A DNA stretch of 14,224 bases from Acidimicrobiales bacterium (GTDB lineage Bacteria > Actinomycetota > Acidimicrobiia > Acidimicrobiales > Bog-793), in assembly GCA_030037405.1 (NCBI GenBank), contig JASHRK010000059.1, forward strand, positions 1 through 14,224, in the 5' to 3' direction. Positions 7,621 to 13,692 of this stretch are shown here, piece by piece. Under the pieces are notes generated by a model, which worked only from the letters and a program-made list of their open reading frames with translations, was not told the origin of the DNA and did not search any database. How positions within the stretch are numbered: the first letter of the stretch is position 1; every line of letters starts with the position of its first letter. The translations under genes and the position numbers were made by a program.

Positions 7621-8609
7621 GGGTGCTCTTGACGATCGAGCACGACGTCGACGGCGTTCTCGACTCGTCGCTCCGGGCGGCGACCCTTGCGCGGGAGCTC
7701 TCGGGCTCCGAGGGCGAGGTGGTCGGGTGCCTCTTCGCCCGTGGACCGGTTGCCGAGCCGGTTGCCGAGCCGGTGGCGGCTGCCCTCGGCGAGCAGGGGA
7801 TCTCGCGCTGCTTCACGGTCGAGCTGCCCTACGCCCCCGTCGCCTGGGCGAGATCGCTTGCTGCCATCGGGGCCGAGCTTGGCGCGGACGCCGTCGTCGC
7901 TGCGGCAACGGATCGCGGGAACGAGGTGATGGCCCATCTCGGGGCGATCACCGGCTACCCGATGGCGGCGAACTGCTTCGCCTGCGAGGAGGGAGAGACT
8001 GCTGCGACGGGTGTCATGAGCCTCCTCGTCACCCGCCAACGGTGGGCGGGAAGCCTCGTCGAGTCGGCCAACCTCGCGGCCGACCGCCTCCTCCTTACGG
8101 TGGCGACCGACGCCGTCCAACCCGTGCCGTCGGACCTCGGCCGCCCGGCCGAGCTCGTCGTCTTCGACCCGCCCCTCGAGGAGGGGGACGCCGACATCGT
8201 CGCCATCGAGTCGCAGGAGGAGTCGGGCGGCGTCTCGCTCGCGAGCGCCCGCGTCGTCGTGAGCGGCGGGAGGGGCGTGGGTAGTCCCGAGGGCTTTGCC
8301 GTTCTCGAGGAGCTGGCATCCCTGCTCGGCGGTGCTGTCGGCGTCTCGAGGGCGGTGACGAGCCTTGGCTGGCGGCCCCACTCTGAGCAGGTGGGCCAGA
8401 CCGGCACCCGCGTGACGCCCGACCTCTACATGGCCTGCGGCATCAGTGGCGCCATCCAGCACCTTGCCGGCTGCCAGAGCGCCAAGACCATGATCGCGAT
8501 CAACACGGACGGCGACGCCCCGATCATGACCCGGGCGGACTACGCCGTGATCGGCGACGTGGGCGAGGTCCTGCCAGCTCTCGTCGAGGCGATAAAAGCG
8601 CGGAGTTGA
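7617..8609 (+). CDS. etfA: Electron-transfer flavoprotein alpha subunit
   Basis: The 330-residue product has a diverged N-terminal domain and the very conserved C-terminal FAD-binding domain of ETF alpha. ARVVVSGGRGVG is near residue 210, then SRAVTSLGW, HSEQVGQTG near 257, ACGISGAIQHLAG near 274, and AINTDGDAPIMTRADY. It binds the FAD that shuttles electrons and pairs with the beta subunit encoded just upstream. The chosen start is the GTG at 7617, which overlaps the beta stop as GTGA and gives MRVLLTIEHDVDG; the frame upstream of it is a shadow of the beta gene. A 12-bp duplication early in the gene makes PVAEPVAEPVA. The gene ends in the first copy of a perfect 20-bp tandem duplication. 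Confidence 0.93.
   Translation: MRVLLTIEHDVDGVLDSSLRAATLARELSGSEGEVVGCLFARGPVAEPVAEPVAAALGEQGISRCFTVELPYAPVAWARSLAAIGAELGADAVVAAATDRGNEVMAHLGAITGYPMAANCFACEEGETAATGVMSLLVTRQRWAGSLVESANLAADRLLLTVATDAVQPVPSDLGRPAELVVFDPPLEEGDADIVAIESQEESGGVSLASARVVVSGGRGVGSPEGFAVLEELASLLGGAVGVSRAVTSLGWRPHSEQVGQTGTRVTPDLYMACGISGAIQHLAGCQSAKTMIAINTDGDAPIMTRADYAVIGDVGEVLPALVEAIKARS
7746..7781 (+). repeat. 12-bp in-frame tandem repeat within etfA
   Basis: CCGGTTGCCGAG occurs perfectly at 7746-7757 and 7758-7769, with a degraded third unit to 7781 (8 of 12 positions). It encodes PVAE twice and then PVAA. The period is a multiple of three, so the frame is kept. It sits about 130 bp into the gene, in the poorly conserved N-terminal domain. 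Confidence 0.7.
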
Positions 8610-8634
8610 CTGCGAAAGCGCGGAGTTGACTGCG
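8595..8634 (+). repeat. Perfect 20-bp tandem duplication spanning the etfA stop codon
   Basis: Positions 8595-8614 are repeated exactly at 8615-8634. The first copy holds the last codons and TGA of etfA (8607-8609); the second lies just outside the gene. The lack of any mismatch suggests a recent duplication or an assembly error. The TTGACT in each copy resembles a -35 box, but no plus-strand gene follows. Confidence 0.85.
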
Positions 8635-8652
8635 GCGGACGGCAGCTCGGGG

Positions 8653-8692
8653 GGCCGGCTCGGCTCAGCCGGCCGGCTCGGCTCAGCCGGCC
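8653..8692. terminator. Two tandem GC-rich hairpins between convergent operons, probable bidirectional terminator
   Basis: An 18-bp unit (8653-8670) is repeated perfectly at 8671-8688, followed by the start of a third. Each unit with the bases after it forms an 8-bp perfect stem, GGCCGGCT paired with AGCCGGCC, around a 6-nt loop (8653-8674 and 8671-8692, overlapping by 4 bp). There is no T-run, which is common for terminators in high-GC actinobacteria. It lies 44 bp after the etfA stop and overlaps the metF-like gene's stop (8683-8685), so it is placed to stop transcription from both sides. Function is inferred from structure and position. Confidence 0.6.
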
Positions 8693-9555
8693 GCCCCGCC
8701 GGCGGCACCGTGGAGGCGGGCAAGGAGGGACTGGCGCCAGGCTTCGGTCTGCTTCAGCTGGTTGAAGGTGAAGACGTGCAGGCCCTCCACCTTGGACTCG
8801 GGGGCGGCGAGCGACCCGGCGAGGTGGTCGAGAAGGCGGTTCGGACTGTAACCGCCGGGCGCTCCCAGGCGAGCGAACCAGCCGAGGTGGCTCGAGAGGA
8901 ACCGGGTCGACTCCCCGACGCCGATCTTCGTCGCCATCGAGAGCAGCTTCGTCCGCTCGACGGGGCCCGCGAGCCCGACGTAGAGCGGCAGCTCGACACC
9001 GCGCCTGCGCACTCGCTCTATCCAGCGACTGATCGCCCGCGCGTCGAAACACAGGTTGCTCACGATGTAGTCGGCGAAGAGCCTCTTGTCCCACATCGAC
9101 TGGACGGTGACGTCGTCGTCGATGCGGGGATGGCTCTGGGGGTAGCCGGTGATCCCGACGCGGGCGAAGGGTCGCGTCTCGGCGAGGGCTTGCAGCGCAG
9201 GGAGGGCGCCGTCGAAGATCCCGGCCGGCGTCTCGGAGTCCCCGGCCGGCATGAAGACGTCGGTGATGCCGGCGTCGACGAGGCGCTCCGCAATCTCCTT
9301 AAGGTGGGCGGCGTCGACGACGAGGCGGGCTGAGAGATGGGGCACGACGTTGTAGCCGGCGCCGGCGAGCGACTCCGCCAGGGCGAGCGTCGGCTCTAGG
9401 CCCTTCGCGGGTGACGTCGTCACGGTCACGGTCACCTCGGGCGGGACGTGGGCGTGGACGGCCTGCTCGACCGAGGCCGTCGGGAAGATCTCGTAGCGCG
9501 TGTGCTCGAGGACGCCGGGTGCGCTCGCCGCCCAGCGTCCCTGGCGCACGCTCAT
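8683..9555 (-). CDS. MetF-like methylenetetrahydrofolate reductase
   Basis: The 290-residue protein fits the MetF TIM-barrel flavoprotein family. TRYEIFP near residue 20 holds the conserved active-site Glu22 (FEFFPP in the Escherichia coli enzyme). VVPHLSAR at 70-77 and VFMPAGDSETP at about 100-110, with Asp106, match the family's HL and RGD segments. GITGYPQSHP corresponds to the usual GVAGYPEGHP. The family interconverts methylene-THF and methyl-THF. As the last gene of a corrinoid methyl-transfer operon it may run in the oxidative direction, turning methyl-THF from the upstream methyltransferase into methylene-THF; that direction is inference. No MetV-like partner is present. The start is the ATG at 9555, with GAGGAG 12 nt upstream inside the 36-bp gap after the DUF1638 gene. 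The stop lies in a duplicated hairpin unit. A biosynthetic role for methionine is a less likely alternative. Confidence 0.75.
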   Translation of the reverse strand: MSVRQGRWAASAPGVLEHTRYEIFPTASVEQAVHAHVPPEVTVTVTTSPAKGLEPTLALAESLAGAGYNVVPHLSARLVVDAAHLKEIAERLVDAGITDVFMPAGDSETPAGIFDGALPALQALAETRPFARVGITGYPQSHPRIDDDVTVQSMWDKRLFADYIVSNLCFDARAISRWIERVRRRGVELPLYVGLAGPVERTKLLSMATKIGVGESTRFLSSHLGWFARLGAPGGYSPNRLLDHLAGSLAAPESKVEGLHVFTFNQLKQTEAWRQSLLARLHGAAGGAAG

Positions 9556-9571
9556 GCGGGCACCCCGCTCC

Positions 9572-9603
9572 TCACTGCGGCTCGCCAGCCGTCACTGCGG
9601 CTC
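9572..9603 (-). repeat. 20-bp-period duplication carrying the DUF1638 stop codon
   Basis: On the minus strand GAGCCGCAGTGA occurs at 9603-9592 and again at 9583-9572; the flanking eight bases are about half matched. The first copy contains the end and TGA of the DUF1638 gene. The second lies in the gap before the metF-like gene and its last bases begin that gene's purine-rich GAGGAG. It looks like an older, partly decayed tandem duplication. Confidence 0.6.
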
Positions 9604-10221
9604 TTCGGTCGCCAAGGAGGCGGCAAGGAGCGCCTCTAGCTCCCGTTCGATCCCTCCGGTGCCCACCTCGAGGGTCTCGAGGGGCAGGCCGAGCAGCTCC
9701 GCGATGCCTGCTGCCCGACGAGCCAGCTTCTCGGTCCGGTTCTCCGACAGCCACACGACGCGACGGTAGTGGCCGAAGTAGTCGGCGGCGAGCTCGGGGT
9801 GACGGTCGAGCCCGAGCTCGGCGACGACCGTCTTTGCGAAGCTGGCGACGAGGTAGTCCGTGAGAAGATACGTGCCCGGCTCTTCCTCGAGAAGGCGGCG
9901 AACCCGCTCCGCCCCGGCGATGACGTCGTAGCAGTGGAGGCCCCCGAGCCGATGGAGGCCGAGGGAGGAGCAGATCCCGTCGAGGGCGCCGTAGGTGCCG
10001 CAGTCGGCGTAGGCGACGGCGACGGTGCGGCCCGTCGCCTGTAGGGCCGATGCGAGCTCGGCTACCCGGGGAGGGATCTTCTCGGGCCTGTCGTGGAGCA
10101 ACGCCGGTAGCGGGTGGACCTCGACCGGCCAGTCGTGGCGGGCGCTCACCTCCCGTACCCGGGCGGCGAGGGCGCCGCAGGCGATGACGGCGACCGGCGC
10201 GGACGAGGAGGCGGCCCCCAT
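9592..10221 (-). CDS. DUF1638 domain protein of corrinoid methyltransferase loci
   Basis: This 209-residue soluble protein of unknown biochemical function shows the DUF1638 pattern: VAVIACGAL at the N-terminus (Cys15), LPALLHDRPEKIP at 38-50, AYADCGTYGALDGIC at 70-84 (Cys74, Cys84), and GLHCYDVIAG at 94-103 (His96, Cys97). From general knowledge, DUF1638 genes recur beside corrinoid proteins and MttB-type methyltransferases; here the gene sits between the activator and the metF-like gene. A role in corrinoid or folate handling is plausible but unproven. The clustered Cys and His residues could bind a metal; that is speculation. Start choice is uncertain: the ATG at 10221 directly precedes the domain, but the frame stays open to an ATG at 10269 that overlaps the RACo stop as TGATG and would add 16 residues (MLPSRRPDAPLPGGLR) encoded only by a tandem repeat. 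Confidence 0.8.
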   Translation of the reverse strand: MGAASSSAPVAVIACGALAARVREVSARHDWPVEVHPLPALLHDRPEKIPPRVAELASALQATGRTVAVAYADCGTYGALDGICSSLGLHRLGGLHCYDVIAGAERVRRLLEEEPGTYLLTDYLVASFAKTVVAELGLDRHPELAADYFGHYRRVVWLSENRTEKLARRAAGIAELLGLPLETLEVGTGGIERELEALLAASLATEEPQ

Positions 10222-10224
10222 CCT

Positions 10225-10292
10225 CAGGCCCCCGGGAAGAGGAGCATCAGGCCGCCGGGAAGGGAGCATCAGGCCGCCGGGAAGGGGAGCAT
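10225..10292 (-). repeat. Threefold 22-23-bp tandem repeat of the RACo C-terminal codons and stop
   Basis: Three contiguous units lie at 10292-10270, 10269-10248 and 10247-10225 (minus reading). The first encodes the end of RACo, MLPFPAA, followed by TGA. The second lacks one C, which shifts its frame so that it reads through into the DUF1638 gene. The third is again in the original phase and reads MLLFPGA then TGA. Every unit begins with ATG and abuts a TGA, so ATG and TGA overlap at each border. Confidence 0.85.
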
Positions 10293-12137
10293 CGAGACGA
10301 AACGATCGTTGAAGTCGGCCCGATCTGAGAGCTCGACGTACTCGACCTCGTCGAGAAGGGCCATGGCGCCCGCCCTCTCCCGCACGCTGAGAAGCGCCAT
10401 CTTCGCCCCCTCGCCTGCGACGTTGCCGGCGCTCACGACGCGCATGACGGGCAGCTTCGGCACGAGGCCGAGGCGGACGGCGCTGGCGGGGGAGAGATAG
10501 CTGCCGAAGGAGCCTGCTAGGAGGACCTGCTGGACGTCGGAGTGGGCGAGGCCGGCGTCCTCGAGGAGGAGCGTCCAGCCCGTGGCGATGGCCGCCTTGG
10601 CGAACTGGAGCTCGCGGACGTCACGCTGGGAGAGGTAGATCCTCGTTCCGTTCCCCTCGTGGAGGATGAAGACCCGCTCCTCTCCGATCGTGGTGAGCCG
10701 GCCGGCGATGCCCGGGGCGATCTCGGCGGCGGTCTCGGGGGAGACGAGACGCCCCGAGGAGTCCAAGAGACCAAGGCGCACGAGCTCGGCCACGGCGTCG
10801 ACGAGGCCCGATCCGCAGAGCCCGATCGGCTCGACGTCTCCTATCACCTGGAGGGTGAGCTCGTCGGGGCTCATCTTCACGACCTCGATGGCGCCTTCTG
10901 CTGCACGCATCCCGCAGCGGATCTGGGCGCCCTCGAAGGCAGGCCCGGCTGGGGCGGCCGTGGAGAGGAGACCCTCGGCGCTGCCGAGGACGATCTCGCA
11001 GTTCGTCCCGATGTCGATGAACAGCCGCGTGCGCGTGTCGCGGTCCATCCCGGAGGCGATGAGCCCGGCTGTGATGTCGCCCCCTACGTAGGCGCCGAGA
11101 GCGGGAAAGACGACGGCTCGCGCTCTCGGGTGCACCTCGACCCCGAGGTCGCTCGCGAGCAGCTCGGGGTAGCGGCGCGTCGCCATGATGAAAGGAGCCA
11201 TCCCGAGCGGCTCGGGGTCGATCGAGAGAGCGATGTGGGTCATCGTGGCGTTGCCGGCGACGGCGATCTCGTAGATCTCCTCGGGGCTGACCTCGCCCTC
11301 CTCGCAGACGGCGGCGACGAGCTCCCCGAGGCTGGAGTGCGCCAAGGCGGCAAGCTCCTGGAGGGCGCGTGGCTCCATCATGATCGTGCTGATGCGGGTG
11401 ATGACGTCTCCCCCGAAGGGCTGCTGGCGGTTGAGGATCGAATGGACGGCCACCGGCGTGCCGGTCGCGAGGTCGAGGAGGGTGGCGACGCAGGTCGTCG
11501 TGCCGAGGTCGAAGGCGACCCCGAAGAGGCGCCCGGAGGTGTCGCCCGGCTCGACGTCGACGAGGACGTCGTCGACGACGACGGCCGTCGCCTTGTAGTC
11601 CGCAGCTCGGAGGACGGGCCCCATCGACCTCAGGGCGTGCACGTCCACGCGAAGCTCGAGGTCGGGGAGCGCCTCGAGGAGTCGCTCGCAGTCGCTCCGC
11701 TGGTCGGAGAGGGAGGGCTCGTCGAGCTCGAGGTAGCGTTTCTGCACGGCCGGGCGCAGGATGACCTTGCGCCCGACGCCAACCGTGGCGGCCTTCGGCC
11801 TGGTCACGAGGGGTGGGACGTCGACCTCCAGGTCCGAGTCGACCTGCACCCTGCAGGCGAGGCGCCAGCCCGACTTGAGCTCGTCAGGTGAGAAGGCGCG
11901 AAGGTCGAGGGTGTTCGGCGAGACGTGCCCTGCCGTCACCCGCACGCGGCACTTCTTACAGGTCCCGTGCCCCCCGCAGGTCGAGTCGATGGCGATCCCG
12001 TTCCAGCTGGCGGCGTCGAAGAGCGTGACACCTGGAGGCACGCGCACCTGGCGCCCGGACGGCTCGAAACGAAGGTCGACGCGCCCGTGCCCCTCTGGTC
12101 GGGAGCTCTCGGCCGGCTCGCTCGCCGCCAGGGTCAC
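10269..12137 (-). CDS. RACo-type reductive activator of corrinoid protein (2Fe-2S / ASKHA ATPase)
   Basis: The 622-residue protein has an N-terminal plant-type 2Fe-2S ferredoxin domain with the spacing C-x5-C-x2-C and a distant fourth cysteine: Cys54, Cys60, Cys63 (DSTCGGHGTCKKC) and Cys95 (LACRVQ). A linker domain follows, then an actin-like ATPase core with a phosphate loop at FDLGTTTC (209-216), AGNATMTHIAL and IDIGTNCEI (about 370-380), and a conserved AGSFGSYL near the C-terminus. This is the architecture of RACo proteins, which use ATP and reduced ferredoxin to return oxidised Co(II) corrinoid to active Co(I). The start is taken as the GTG at 12137, which overlaps the methyltransferase stop as GTGA; the frame runs upstream to 12206 inside that gene. 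It would serve the corrinoid protein encoded two genes upstream. The last codons and stop are repeated threefold. Confidence 0.9.
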   Translation of the reverse strand: MTLAASEPAESSRPEGHGRVDLRFEPSGRQVRVPPGVTLFDAASWNGIAIDSTCGGHGTCKKCRVRVTAGHVSPNTLDLRAFSPDELKSGWRLACRVQVDSDLEVDVPPLVTRPKAATVGVGRKVILRPAVQKRYLELDEPSLSDQRSDCERLLEALPDLELRVDVHALRSMGPVLRAADYKATAVVVDDVLVDVEPGDTSGRLFGVAFDLGTTTCVATLLDLATGTPVAVHSILNRQQPFGGDVITRISTIMMEPRALQELAALAHSSLGELVAAVCEEGEVSPEEIYEIAVAGNATMTHIALSIDPEPLGMAPFIMATRRYPELLASDLGVEVHPRARAVVFPALGAYVGGDITAGLIASGMDRDTRTRLFIDIGTNCEIVLGSAEGLLSTAAPAGPAFEGAQIRCGMRAAEGAIEVVKMSPDELTLQVIGDVEPIGLCGSGLVDAVAELVRLGLLDSSGRLVSPETAAEIAPGIAGRLTTIGEERVFILHEGNGTRIYLSQRDVRELQFAKAAIATGWTLLLEDAGLAHSDVQQVLLAGSFGSYLSPASAVRLGLVPKLPVMRVVSAGNVAGEGAKMALLSVRERAGAMALLDEVEYVELSDRADFNDRFVSMLPFPAA

Positions 12138-13012
12138 CGCTTCTCGGCCTCCCTCTTGTTCTCGGCCTCCCTCTTGCGATGCTCCGCGATCCAGTTGGCG
12201 CCCCACGGGTCGTGATCCAAGAGGAGGTCGGCGGCCTTGACGGCACGGACGATCTCGGGAGAGCGGGCGTCCATGATGGCGCTCGTGAGGCCGGCCTGCA
12301 TCGCCATGGGGAGGAAGCAGGCACCGAGGACATGGCGCTCGGGCATCCCGAAGGAGACGTTCGAGGCACCGAGGGTCATGTTGACGCCGAGCTCTTCTCT
12401 CACGAGGTGGATCGTCTCGAGGGTGCGGTTGACGAGGCTCGTGTCCGCCCCGATCGGCATGGCGAGGGGGTCGATCAGGATGTCCTCGACGGGGATCCCG
12501 TAGGTTCCGGTGGCGACCTCGACGATCTTTCGTGCGAGCTCGAGGCGGCGGGCCGGCTCTTCCGGGATCTCCTCCTCGTCGTTCGGGAGGGCGATGATCG
12601 CCGCCCCGTGCGCCTTCACGAGGGGCAAGATGGCGTCCAGGCGCTCGTCCTCAGCCGTCACCGAGTTGACGAGGGCCTTTCCCTCGTAGGTGCGGAGCCC
12701 GGCGTCGAGCGCCTCGATGACTGAGGAGTCGATGCACAACGGGAGGTCGCAGAGGCCCTGGACGAGCTTGACGGCCTGCACCATGAGCCCGGCCTCGTCT
12801 ACAAGGGGTGCCCCCATGTTGACGTCGAGGGCCATGGCGCCCCCGGCGAGCTGGTCGGCGACGTCGATGTCGACCCGCGAGAGGTCGCCCTTGCGCAGCT
12901 GCTCCTGGAAGAGCTTTCTCCCCGTCGGGTTGATCCGCTCCCCGATGATGCAGAAGGGCTGGTCGTGGCCGATGACGACCTCCTTCGAGGCCGACTTGAG
13001 AACCGTGTGCAT
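12134..13012 (-). CDS. Methyltetrahydrofolate:corrinoid methyltransferase (pterin-binding)
   Basis: The 292-residue TIM-barrel protein matches the pterin-binding methyltransferases represented by AcsE (MeTr), MtvA and MtgA. Motifs in order are IGERINPTGRK (23-33), ALDVNMGAP (61-69), CIDSS (93-97), VNSVT (115-119), DPLAMPIGADT (181-191) and GASNVSFGMPER (215-226). Asn218 is the conserved residue that contacts the pterin. It would move methyl groups from the methylated corrinoid protein to THF, giving methyl-THF. It lies 8 bp after the corrinoid gene, and its SD AGGAGAG (13022-13016) overlaps that gene's TAG stop. The end is charged, KREAENKREAEK, made by an 18-bp perfect tandem duplication outside the core barrel. 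Confidence in the family is high; which corrinoid partner it uses follows from adjacency. Confidence 0.9.
   Translation of the reverse strand: MHTVLKSASKEVVIGHDQPFCIIGERINPTGRKLFQEQLRKGDLSRVDIDVADQLAGGAMALDVNMGAPLVDEAGLMVQAVKLVQGLCDLPLCIDSSVIEALDAGLRTYEGKALVNSVTAEDERLDAILPLVKAHGAAIIALPNDEEEIPEEPARRLELARKIVEVATGTYGIPVEDILIDPLAMPIGADTSLVNRTLETIHLVREELGVNMTLGASNVSFGMPERHVLGACFLPMAMQAGLTSAIMDARSPEIVRAVKAADLLLDHDPWGANWIAEHRKREAENKREAEKR
12141..12176 (-). repeat. Perfect 18-bp tandem duplication at the 3' end of the methyltransferase gene
   Basis: Plus-strand positions 12141-12158 and 12159-12176 are identical. In the minus-strand gene they encode a repeated six-residue unit (KREAEN, KREAEK) just before the stop at 12134, a few bases from the GTG start of the activator gene. 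The period keeps the frame. Confidence 0.85.
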
Positions 13013-13015
13013 CGT

Positions 13016-13022
13016 CTCTCCT
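13016..13022 (-). promoter_or_regulatory. Ribosome binding site of the methyltransferase gene, overlapping the previous stop
   Basis: AGGAGAG reads leftward from 13022 and ends 3 nt before the ATG at 13012. Its first two bases are the last two of the corrinoid gene's TAG. This fixes the methyltransferase start and suggests reinitiation after the upstream gene. Confidence 0.7.
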
Positions 13023-13692
13023 AGGCCCCGGCTGCCGCCATGGCGCGGCGCCGCTGGAGGAGGTCCTTGGCCCGGCTGACGGCGGCCGAGGCATCCGCGG
13101 CGTACCCGTCTGCGCCGACGGCGTCGGCGTACTCCTGGGTGACGGGAGCCCCGCCCACCATCACGATCACCCTGTCGCGCAGGCCCGCCTTCTCGAGGGC
13201 GTTGATGTTCGCCTTGAACATCGGCATCGTCGTCGTTAAGAAGGCCGAGAAGCCGACGATGTCGGGCTCGTGCTCCTGCACGGCCTCGACGAAGCGCTCG
13301 GGGGCAACCTGGACGCCGAGGTCGATAACGTGGAAGCCGGCACCCTCGAGCATGATGTTCACGAGGTTCTTGCCGATGTCGTGAACGTCGCCTTTCACCG
13401 TACCCATGACGAAGGTGCCGACGGACTCGACTCCCGTCTCGGCAAGAAGCGGGCGGAGGATCTCGAGGGCTCCTGACATCGCCTTGCCGGCGATGAGCAT
13501 CTCGGGGACGAAGAAGTCGCCCCGCTCGAAGCGGGCGCCCACCTCCTCGAGGCTCGGGATGAGCGACTCGAACAAGAGGTCCTCGGGACTGATACCCATA
13601 GCGAGGCCGGCGTTGGTCAGATCGAGCACCTCCGGCCCGTTGCCGACAAGGGTGGCGTCGTACATCTCTTTCAACAGCTCTTCACGGTTCAT
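13021..13692 (-). CDS. Methyl-accepting corrinoid protein (MtgC/MtbC/MttC type)
   Basis: The 223-residue protein has the two-domain layout of methyltransferase-associated corrinoid proteins: a helical cap (about 1-90, with LIPSLEEVGARFERGDFFVP) and a B12-binding Rossmann domain (about 91-215). The DxHxxG motif is in VKGDVHDIGKN, with the cobalt-ligand His104. GFSAFLTTTMP and VGGAPV provide the other corrin-tail contacts. It carries the methyl group between a substrate-specific methyltransferase and the THF-dependent methyltransferase encoded next. The start is the ATG at 13692, supported by a strong AGGAGGG 6 nt upstream; the frame is open further to 13758 but that part lies within the regulator gene. 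The ATG overlaps the regulator's TGA as ATGA. The cognate methyltransferase is not in the window, so its substrate (glycine betaine, another quaternary amine, or a methoxy compound) cannot be read from this protein. Confidence 0.92.
   Translation of the reverse strand: MNREELLKEMYDATLVGNGPEVLDLTNAGLAMGISPEDLLFESLIPSLEEVGARFERGDFFVPEMLIAGKAMSGALEILRPLLAETGVESVGTFVMGTVKGDVHDIGKNLVNIMLEGAGFHVIDLGVQVAPERFVEAVQEHEPDIVGFSAFLTTTMPMFKANINALEKAGLRDRVIVMVGGAPVTQEYADAVGADGYAADASAAVSRAKDLLQRRRAMAAAGA

Noticed and set aside
8604..8634. TTGACT in each 20-bp copy as paired -35 boxes.
   Set aside because: No plus-strand gene follows, no -10 box is seen, and the next element is a terminator-like hairpin.
8653..8692. 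Hairpin repeat as a CRISPR or insertion-sequence end.
   Set aside because: Units are directly adjacent without spacers, and there is no transposase or target-site duplication.
10542..11891. Plus-strand 449-codon open frame opposite RACo.
   Set aside because: Asp/Glu/Gly-rich shadow without motifs; the minus-strand frame has the ferredoxin cysteines and ATPase motifs.
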